This document shows positions 1-6,803 of a DNA stretch of 38,173 nucleotides, piece after piece. Numbering within the stretch: the first letter of the stretch is position 1; every line of letters starts with the position of its first letter. The notes beneath the pieces were generated by a model, which was not told the DNA's origin, ran no database searches, and saw only the letters and a list, made by a program, of their open reading frames with translations. Made by a program: the position numbers and the translations under genes. Origin of the DNA: Oscillospiraceae bacterium (GTDB lineage: Bacteria > Bacillota > Clostridia > Oscillospirales > Ruminococcaceae); contig WRLG01000028.1 of the NCBI GenBank assembly GCA_009777725.1, positions 1 to 38,173 on the forward strand. Direction: 5' to 3'.

Positions 1-18
1 AAAACATGCTACAATTTT

Positions 19-81
<63 letters not shown>

Positions 82-130
82 GGGTTAATTCCGTCTGTTT
101 GCCATGCCTTAAAATATTCGTTTTAAATAA

Positions 131-165
131 AAGCGGCTTTCCCTTACCGAGGGGAGAGCCGCCTC
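131..165. other. GC-rich hairpin in the leader of the surface-protein gene
   Basis: GCGGCT at 132-137 pairs with AGCCGC further right, extended by TTCCC against GGGGA, around a loop of about seven bases. On the plus strand no T-run follows. On the minus strand the stem is followed by TTTTATTT, so it would work as a terminator only in the leftward direction. A role as a leader structure for the gene starting at 250 is possible but unproven. Confidence 0.45.
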
Positions 166-249
166 TTGGGTTTCCTTAGTTGGTCGTGATGAGTTCATCA
201 CGCTTAAATAAATATCTAAATCTAAACCTAAAAAAAAGGAGAGTTTACA

Positions 250-3027
250 ATGAAAAACAAAGCAACCAAAGAAAAATTTTCCGTATTCCTGGCTTGGGTG
301 GTCACTTTTTCGCTTACGTTCGCCTTATTTCCCTCATTGCCGATGACTTTTACTTTACCTGTTAAAGCGGCAACCGACCCCGTAGTCATAAGCATAACCC
401 CCGCAGAAACTACTATGTCCTCAGCGGGCGGAAACAATGTTATAACCGTTGAGGGAACTGACCTTGATGAGGGAGATATTTCGGTAAGAGCGGTTAACAG
501 TTCAGACGATGTAATAGTACCTGCGGAGGCAGCCGCGGGAAGCGCAACAAGCCAAACCGCAACCCTTGCTTTCCCGGAAAGTAACAGCGCAAATAATATA
601 ACTCTTACTGTACAAGTTTCGATTGATGGCGGAGCTAATTGGTTAACTTCTCCGACAGCAACGGTTACTGTGCAGGGTACAGGCAGCGGTGACGAAGGTG
701 GAGGTGAAGATATTGTTACCACCCACTACGTAACATTCGACTCCAACTACCCGGACGCACCTCAGTCCCCGTCTATACTGGTTGACGACGGCGACCTGCT
801 CGGAGCGTTACCGACCCCTACCAGAGCAGGTTACAACTTGTTAGGTTGGTTTGACACTGATGCGGCAACAGGCGGAGATGAGTATTTTGCTGAAACTCCC
901 ATAACAGAGAATGTTACTTTATATGCCCGTTGGCAAGCTATCATCTATGACATCACCTATGTATTAGGCGACGGCGGAACAAACCACGCAAGCAACCCCG
1001 ACACCTATACCATAAGCACACTGATAACCCTGCTAGCTCCAACCAGAACAGGCTACACTTTCACAGGTTGGACATGGGACGGTGAAACTACACCAACCAT
1101 GACCGCAACTATCCCGGCGGGAAGCACAGGAGACAAAACTTTCACCGCTCATTGGGAGATTAACAAATATACAGTTACATTCGATTCACAAGGCGGTCTT
1201 ACTGTTCCGGCTATTACAGATGTAAACCACGGCAGCAGGATTCTTGCTCCCCCCGACCCGGTATGGACAGGACACAAATTTGAGGGTTGGTTCACGGCGG
1301 CTTCGGGCGGAAATATATTTAGTTTCACGTCCCAAATCACCGATGACATAACCTTATACGCACAGTGGACACAACTCGAAATATTTACTTTGAGCTATGC
1401 CCCAAGTAGTTCATACGTAACGGGTTCAGTACCTGCCAACCAAAATGTCTATGACGGTGATTGGGCAGTAGTTGCGGGTGCAGGCAACCTTGAGTTTACG
1501 AGTTTTGTATTCGCCGGTTGGTCCACTGATGGTACAGTCGATGAAGTTGAATACTATCCCGGTCAAACCATAACCCTCACCGCAAACACCACGCTTTATG
1601 CGGTTTGGGTTGGAGATTTCCTTGAAGTTCCCGTAACCGGAATTGAAATAGACGGCGGCGATTTCTCAATAGCTGTAGGCGAAACCAAAGATTTAACGGT
1701 TACGTTTAACCCCTCTAACGCAACAAACAAAGGCGTTATCTGGACTTCGAGCGATGAACTTATTGCTGTAGTACACGGCGGCAGAGTGACAGGAGTAAGC
1801 GAGGGAACGGCGACAATTACGGTTAAATCCATTAACGGCGATTACACTGATACCGTAACAGTAACGGTTGGTGGTAGGTTCACCCCTGTAAACCAAATCA
1901 CGGGCGTTAACACCGAACCGTTCACAGCAGGAACGCCCCACACCCTCGGCGGAACAGTGTATCCCACAAGTGCGACTAATAAAGAAATAAGTTGGAGCAT
2001 TGTTACAGGTCCAATGGGAACAACCGCACCGGGTGCGGCAGTTCACGAGACTGACGGCGTTGTTACCGCTACCGGCGCGGGAATGGTTGTAGTTCGTGCG
2101 ACTATAGCAAACGGCATACTCAATAGCAACGACACTCTCGGGGCATATACCCAAAATTTCACAATCACGGTAAATCCGTCCCCGACCGCAACGGTGACAT
2201 TTAACTATAACTACAGCGGCGCACCCTCTAACATAACCTACACGCTTGCTACGGGAAATGCACTCGGCGCAGGGTTTCCTGCTAATCCGACAAGAACAGG
2301 TTATACGTTCAATGGTTGGTTCACAGTTGCGGCGGCAACAGGCGGCACACAGTTCACAGCCGCAACTCCTGTAAACGCACATATGACGGTATATGCACGG
2401 TGGGAATCTCTTCAACCTCCCGCTCCCAATCCTGCTCCTAACCCCGAACCTAACCCCGAACCCGGCAATGGCGGTAACAACAACAGTGCCGCCGTAAGAG
2501 ACGCAATCATAAGCGGCGGCGGCATAGGCGGCGGCTCGGGAGCAGGCGGCGGAGGCACAAAACCACAGCCCAACAGCCATTTTGAAAACCAAAGCGACAG
2601 CTTCACCAAAGGCTCAGGCGAAGCCTTAACGCTGACCATTGACAAAAATTTCGCAGACTTCCAAGAAGTCCGCCGAAACGGTCGCCGCCTAACCCGCGGA
2701 ACTCATTACACCGCCCAAAGCGGCTCAACAATCATCACCCTCCTGCCCGAATATCTGGATACACTCGAAGATGGAGAGCATGAACTGAGTATTCATTTCA
2801 GCGGGCTCGTAACCGTAAACACCTCATTCACCGTTGCAAACACCGAGTATGATGATGTTTCGACTTTGGCAGGAATCCACGGAGAAGCTGAGGCGATTGA
2901 CTTCGCCGCAGAGCAATCTGATGCGGCTAGGATTTTGATTGCGGTTGCGTTCGCCACAGGAGCAGGATTTGTTGCCGTTACGGCAGTTAAAATCAGACGG
3001 AAGAGTAAAGCCTATAACGTGAAATAA
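250..3027 (+). CDS. Large membrane-anchored surface protein with InlB-type and Ig-like repeats
   Basis: The 925-residue product begins with a signal peptide (residues 1-41, cleavage near VKAA). A possible TIG/Ig-like segment spans about 45-145. Four InlB B-type (Listeria-Bacteroides) repeats follow at about 159-456, recognised by the G[YF]xFxGWF and LYAxW signatures. Two Big_2-like Ig domains lie at about 457-642, and a fifth InlB-type repeat at 643-718. Next come a Pro-rich linker (719-745), a Gly-rich linker, and a module at 784-867 resembling the cellulosomal X2 domain. A hydrophobic helix near 893-913 followed by Arg/Lys is a membrane anchor; there is no LPxTG motif. The start is set by AAGGAGAG about six bases upstream. 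The X2-like module and Gly linker recur in the gene at 28517-29555. The probable role is adhesion or surface binding; the ligand is unknown. Confidence 0.85.
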   Translation: MKNKATKEKFSVFLAWVVTFSLTFALFPSLPMTFTLPVKAATDPVVISITPAETTMSSAGGNNVITVEGTDLDEGDISVRAVNSSDDVIVPAEAAAGSATSQTATLAFPESNSANNITLTVQVSIDGGANWLTSPTATVTVQGTGSGDEGGGEDIVTTHYVTFDSNYPDAPQSPSILVDDGDLLGALPTPTRAGYNLLGWFDTDAATGGDEYFAETPITENVTLYARWQAIIYDITYVLGDGGTNHASNPDTYTISTLITLLAPTRTGYTFTGWTWDGETTPTMTATIPAGSTGDKTFTAHWEINKYTVTFDSQGGLTVPAITDVNHGSRILAPPDPVWTGHKFEGWFTAASGGNIFSFTSQITDDITLYAQWTQLEIFTLSYAPSSSYVTGSVPANQNVYDGDWAVVAGAGNLEFTSFVFAGWSTDGTVDEVEYYPGQTITLTANTTLYAVWVGDFLEVPVTGIEIDGGDFSIAVGETKDLTVTFNPSNATNKGVIWTSSDELIAVVHGGRVTGVSEGTATITVKSINGDYTDTVTVTVGGRFTPVNQITGVNTEPFTAGTPHTLGGTVYPTSATNKEISWSIVTGPMGTTAPGAAVHETDGVVTATGAGMVVVRATIANGILNSNDTLGAYTQNFTITVNPSPTATVTFNYNYSGAPSNITYTLATGNALGAGFPANPTRTGYTFNGWFTVAAATGGTQFTAATPVNAHMTVYARWESLQPPAPNPAPNPEPNPEPGNGGNNNSAAVRDAIISGGGIGGGSGAGGGGTKPQPNSHFENQSDSFTKGSGEALTLTIDKNFADFQEVRRNGRRLTRGTHYTAQSGSTIITLLPEYLDTLEDGEHELSIHFSGLVTVNTSFTVANTEYDDVSTLAGIHGEAEAIDFAAEQSDAARILIAVAFATGAGFVAVTAVKIRRKSKAYNVK

Positions 3028-3050
3028 ACGCTTTCTGGACAATTAAAATA

Positions 3051-3085
3051 AAACGGGAACGGATTATAAGCCGCTCCCGTTTTTC
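3051..3085. terminator. Bidirectional terminator between the surface gene and murG
   Basis: AAACGGGAACGG pairs with CCGCTCCCGT with one mismatch, around an eight-base loop. The stem has A-residues on its left and a TTTTT run on its right, so it can end transcription of both convergent genes. Confidence 0.8.
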
Positions 3086-3088
3086 ATT

Positions 3089-3127
3089 AATTGTAAACTG
3101 TAAATTGTCAATTGTTAACCGTCAACT
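3089..3127. repeat. AT-rich CAATTGACAATT-type intergenic repeat
   Basis: Short related words built on (T)AATTGT, CAATTG and AACTGT are strung together. Similar strings occur at 11976-12008, 13551-13577, 16394-16414, 26158-26184, 28208-28243, 28517-28532, 30342-30368, 32073-32106 and 32205-32236. This copy overlaps the last codons of murG (QLTVNN and the stop), so the repeat supplies the C-terminus. Confidence 0.7.
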
Positions 3128-4229
3128 GAAACACCGCATTGCAGATTCGTTCCTTTGTATCGCTTACATAAAGCGAAGCCGCCCTTTTTGCCAGTACATC
3201 AAGCTTTTCGCGCCTAATATAAAATTCGTTTATCTTTTTCAAAAGAACCTCCGGGGTTAAATCCTTTTCCTCAATCACCACGGCAGCCCCCGCCTTTCCC
3301 AGTACCATAGCATTGTGAAACTGATGATTTTCGGTTACGTTGGGGGAGGGGATGAGTATAGAAGCACGCCCCAATGCCTGCAATTCCTCAATAACCGACG
3401 CACCCGCCCGGCAGATGACAAGGTCAGCCGCCGCAAGGCAAACAGCCATGTCATTTATGTACTCCGTAACCCTGCGGCGTTCCGTGGTAAGCGGCATATC
3501 GGCGGCTTCCATTGCGGCGGGGAAACAATCCTTGCCTATTGAGCCGTAGCCGTGGATATGGTTGACGGTCATATCGCCGTAATTCTTCATAATCTCAAAA
3601 ATAACCTCATTAATGCAGCGCGAACCTAAGCTTCCCCCGAAAGACAGTATACACAGTTCATCGTCAAAGCCCAAAGCCTGCTTCCCCTCCGCGCGGGATA
3701 ATTGGGATTTTGCAATCCCGCTTCGCACCGGCAAGCCTGTAACGGTATATTTCGCGCCCTCCAAATGCTTTGCCGCCGCCTCGGTTGAAAGCATAACAAT
3801 ATCAACCTTTTTGGAGAGGAATTTAGTCGTAATCCCGGGGAATGCGTTTGCCTCGTGTATAGCGGTAGGGATGCCGGATTTAGCCGACATAAGAGCTATC
3901 GGCGCGCTTACGTAGCCGCCTGTTCCGATAACTATATCGGGCTTAAACTTCTTTAAAAGCTTCTTCGCTTTGCGCGAGGAGGATGCTAAATATGAAAGTG
4001 TCCGCATATTTTTTACAACATTTAAAGGAGTGAGCTTCCGCTTAAAGCCTGTCACCTTAATAGATGCGAAAGTATACCCGGCTTTAGGGACAAGCTTAGC
4101 CTCCATACCGTCCGGCGTGCCGACATATAAAAATTCGGCGGAAGGCTCACGCTCCTTTATGATTTCGGCAATAGCTAAAGCGGGGTTGATATGCCCCGCT
4201 GTTCCCCCACCCGAAAGTAAAACCCTCAT
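3108..4229 (-). CDS. murG: UDP-N-acetylglucosamine--N-acetylmuramyl-(pentapeptide) pyrophosphoryl-undecaprenol GlcNAc transferase
   Basis: MurG adds GlcNAc to lipid I on the cytoplasmic face of the membrane to give lipid II, the last cytoplasmic step of peptidoglycan synthesis. The 373-residue product opens with the donor-fold glycine loop GGGTAGHINPALA. It continues with the N-terminal-domain loop IGTGGYVSAP and, in the C-terminal UDP-GlcNAc-binding domain, SFGGSLGS and CRAGASVIEELQALG. Length and motif order are normal for the family. It is the last gene of the dcw run, 23 bp after ftsW, with an AGGAATGAGG ribosome site. The final residues QLTVNN fall inside an AT-rich intergenic repeat. 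Confidence 0.97.
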   Translation of the reverse strand: MRVLLSGGGTAGHINPALAIAEIIKEREPSAEFLYVGTPDGMEAKLVPKAGYTFASIKVTGFKRKLTPLNVVKNMRTLSYLASSSRKAKKLLKKFKPDIVIGTGGYVSAPIALMSAKSGIPTAIHEANAFPGITTKFLSKKVDIVMLSTEAAAKHLEGAKYTVTGLPVRSGIAKSQLSRAEGKQALGFDDELCILSFGGSLGSRCINEVIFEIMKNYGDMTVNHIHGYGSIGKDCFPAAMEAADMPLTTERRRVTEYINDMAVCLAAADLVICRAGASVIEELQALGRASILIPSPNVTENHQFHNAMVLGKAGAAVVIEEKDLTPEVLLKKINEFYIRREKLDVLAKRAASLYVSDTKERICNAVFQLTVNN

Positions 4230-4252
4230 TTCAATTCCTCATTCCTAATTCC

Positions 4253-5485
4253 TTAAACCTCTATAATTGACTGCCGCGATATATTTAAAACCACGCCCAT
4301 CTGCAAAAGCTGTAATGCCAGAGCCGTTCCCCCGTAGCTGAAAAACGGGAGCGAAACGCCGGTATTGGGAATCGTATTGGTAACAACGGCTATATTCAAA
4401 AGAGCTTGTATACCGATTTGAGCCACAAGACCGACCGCCAGCATCATTCCGAATTTATCCGGCGCTTTTGCGGCTATATAAAATCCGCGCATAATCAAAA
4501 GTAAAAATAATATGATGATAACAACCGCGCCCACAAAGCCAAGCTCCTCGCATACAACGGCGAAAACAAAGTCATTTTGCGATTCCGGCAGGTATAAAAA
4601 TTTCTGCCGCGAATTGCCGAGCCCCAGCCCGAAAAGACCGCCCGAGCCTATTGCTATAAGCGAGTTGCGCGTCTGCCACACGTCATCTCGGTTCGTATCG
4701 GTGTTGAAAGGGTCTGTCCATGAAATCCAACGCTTTTCAAAGTAGTTGAAGCCCGCAAAATTCATAAGGACAATTACCCCGACTGCAACTAAAACAATTC
4801 CTATAACCGCAAGAAAAATCAAATGACTTGCCCGCGTACCGCCTACGTACATCATAATGATGCCGATAGAGCAGATTATCAGCGTGCCGGAAAGGTGAGG
4901 CTGAATCATCATTAAGAAGGAAATAACGCCTAAAATCACAAGAAAAGGAACAACACCCTGCTTAAAGCTCTTCATTTTATTATAATTATTGGATATTAAA
5001 TATGCAAAAAGCAATATAATCGATAATTTAACAAATTCCGACGGCTGAATCGTAGGGAGAGCGGAATGAAACTGAACCCAGCGGTGAGCCTCTCCGCGCG
5101 GCGCGGTAAAAGGACCGACCCTGCAAAGGATAAGGAGGATAATGCTCGCAATAAACGAACCGTAAGCTATCCAAGCTTTCCTAAACCTGTGATAGTCTAT
5201 AAATGAAGCGATAAACATGCCGACAAGCCCCAGCCCCGCCGTGAAAAGCTGCCGCTCAACATAAAACGTCCCCGCGTTACCCTTGGCGATTGCCCAAGCG
5301 TAGCCTGCGGAAAACATCATAATGATACCGATGACAAGGAGAATCATCAGCGTGATGAAAAAGGGCAGGTCCATAGGTCCTGTTTTTATTTTTCCGGCAC
5401 TGTTGCTCTCCTTTGTTTTTGTCCGATTTTTTCGTTCAACACGTATATTTGCGTTACCGGGCGCAACACCTGTCCGCGAAGTCAT
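4253..5485 (-). CDS. ftsW: SEDS-family peptidoglycan polymerase FtsW/SpoVE
   Basis: SEDS proteins polymerise lipid II into glycan strands and work with a class B PBP at the septum. The 410-residue product has about ten hydrophobic segments after a basic cytoplasmic N-terminus of about 38 residues. Family motifs seen are IQPSEFVKLSIIL, the extracellular-loop stretch GGLFGLGLGNSRQKFLYLPE, EELGFVG, and the C-terminal FFSYGGTALALQLLQMGVVL. The start has a GAAGGAG ribosome site ten bases upstream. The gene follows mraY after a 307-bp gap that holds a palindromic element instead of murD. FtsW and sporulation SpoVE cannot be separated by sequence alone; the position between mraY and murG fits either. 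Confidence 0.93.
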   Translation of the reverse strand: MTSRTGVAPGNANIRVERKNRTKTKESNSAGKIKTGPMDLPFFITLMILLVIGIIMMFSAGYAWAIAKGNAGTFYVERQLFTAGLGLVGMFIASFIDYHRFRKAWIAYGSFIASIILLILCRVGPFTAPRGEAHRWVQFHSALPTIQPSEFVKLSIILLFAYLISNNYNKMKSFKQGVVPFLVILGVISFLMMIQPHLSGTLIICSIGIIMMYVGGTRASHLIFLAVIGIVLVAVGVIVLMNFAGFNYFEKRWISWTDPFNTDTNRDDVWQTRNSLIAIGSGGLFGLGLGNSRQKFLYLPESQNDFVFAVVCEELGFVGAVVIIILFLLLIMRGFYIAAKAPDKFGMMLAVGLVAQIGIQALLNIAVVTNTIPNTGVSLPFFSYGGTALALQLLQMGVVLNISRQSIIEV

Positions 5486-5542
5486 CTTACAGCCACTCCT
5501 TCATTCAATTTACTGTTCAGTCGGATTAAAATTGCATTTTCT

Positions 5543-5779
5543 GTAGGGGCGACCGCCTCGGTCGCCCGAACCTCCCGCCGCCGTCTGCGAACGCTCCCTC
5601 CGCCGCCTGCGGGCGGCACCTCCCTCAAAGAGGGAGGCAAGGAGCTTTTTGCCTCCCTCTTTGAGGGAGGTGTCACCCGCAGGTGACGGAGGGAGCTAAG
5701 ACGTCGGAAGGTTGCCCTAATCATTACGTTATTTATTCTTTCGCTTGTCCTTTCGGGCGACCGAGGCGGTCGCCCCTAC
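5543..5779. repeat. MITE-like element with 26-bp perfect terminal inverted repeats
   Basis: Bases 5543-5568 (starting GTAGGGGCGACCG) are the exact reverse complement of 5754-5779. Each terminal repeat is itself palindromic. Inside, a long hairpin at about 5592-5695 pairs CCTCCCTCAAAGAGGGAGG-type arms and GCTCCCTCCG with CGGAGGGAGC. No gene is supported inside; an 80-codon open frame here is a by-product of the repeat. A shorter relative with the same GTAGGGG...CCCCTAC ends lies at 28410-28501. The element occupies the mraY-ftsW gap, where murD usually sits. Confidence 0.85.
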
Positions 5780-5792
5780 GAAACATTTAATA

Positions 5793-6803
5793 TTATATAT
5801 TATATATTATATTAGCAACTATCCCCGCTACCAAGGCTACTGTCGAGAAGGTTATTACGATTTTATATTCCGAATAGCCGGACATTTCAAAATGATGATG
5901 TATAGGCGACATTTTGAAAATGCGCTTGCCCTTTGTCGCTTTAAAGTACAACACCTGCATGACCACCGATAGGGCTTCGCAGATATATACCACGGAAATC
6001 AGCGCGAGCAACAGGTGCTGTCTTGTCACAAAGCCTATAGCGACAATGGCACCGCCTAAAAACATGGAGCCCGTATCGCCCATGAATACCTTGGCGGGGT
6101 ACAGATTCCACATCAGAAACCCTAAGCAAGAGCCCGCCAAAGCCATTGAGAAGATGGAGTATTCCCAAAGCCCCATAGAAGCGCAGAGCATGACAAGCGA
6201 TAAGCCCGCAACCGTAGTCACCGTGCCGCAAAGCCCGTCTATACCGTCCGTCAAGTTGACGGCGTTTGTTAAAAATACCATGTATAACATCATGATGGGA
6301 TAATAAAGCAGACTTAATTCAAGGTCGCCCAAAAACGGGAAATGTATATAAGTGCCCCTGTCGCCCAGCATATAAAGAGCCCAAAGGAACAAAGCCGCGA
6401 AGATAAATTGAAAAACCAGCTTCTGCTTCGCTCTCAGCCCCAGATTCCGCTTTTTTACAACCTTTATATAATCGTCCGCGAACCCGAGTATTGAATTGAG
6501 AAGCGCGAACACGAAGCCTGCGGTCAGCCGCATAAAAGCATTATGAGCGGGCTCGTAAAAGTTTTCTTTAAGATACGCGCCGTAAAACGCACAGCCTACT
6601 CCTATTGCGGCGGCAGTACCCAATATAAACATAAAGCCGCCCATTGTGGGAGTGCCGCTTTTGGATTTATGTCTTTCCGGGGCAAGCTCGTAAATCGGCT
6701 GTCCGGCTTTTACCCTCCTCAACAGCGGAATCAGATAATTCCCCGCCGCCGCCGATATTGTAAACGCCGTAAGTGCGACAATCAAGTTAATCCAAAACGG
6801 CAT
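5793..6803 (-). CDS. mraY: Phospho-N-acetylmuramoyl-pentapeptide transferase
   Basis: MraY transfers phospho-MurNAc-pentapeptide to undecaprenyl phosphate to make lipid I at the cytoplasmic membrane. The 336-residue polytopic protein shows the family signatures: KSGTPTMGGFMFI near the N-terminus, the aspartate motif FADDYIKV, NLTDGIDGL, FMGDTGSMFLGG, and the histidine motif SPIHHHFEMSGY. Length is close to the usual 320-360. The ATG overlaps the end of the murE-murF gene by 17 bp, which suggests translational coupling. The far C-terminus is encoded in a TATATTATA-rich stretch. Confidence 0.97.
   Translation of the reverse strand: MPFWINLIVALTAFTISAAAGNYLIPLLRRVKAGQPIYELAPERHKSKSGTPTMGGFMFILGTAAAIGVGCAFYGAYLKENFYEPAHNAFMRLTAGFVFALLNSILGFADDYIKVVKKRNLGLRAKQKLVFQFIFAALFLWALYMLGDRGTYIHFPFLGDLELSLLYYPIMMLYMVFLTNAVNLTDGIDGLCGTVTTVAGLSLVMLCASMGLWEYSIFSMALAGSCLGFLMWNLYPAKVFMGDTGSMFLGGAIVAIGFVTRQHLLLALISVVYICEALSVVMQVLYFKATKGKRIFKMSPIHHHFEMSGYSEYKIVITFSTVALVAGIVANIIYNI

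Noticed and set aside
1693-2592. Open frame of 299 codons on the minus strand inside the surface-protein gene
   Set aside because: It is Cys- and Arg-rich with no ribosome site and lies opposite a gene with clear domains; it is an antisense shadow of repetitive codons.
5482-5724. 80-codon open frame between mraY and ftsW
   Set aside because: It is a translation of the palindromic repeat element, overlaps the ftsW start and shows no protein-like features.
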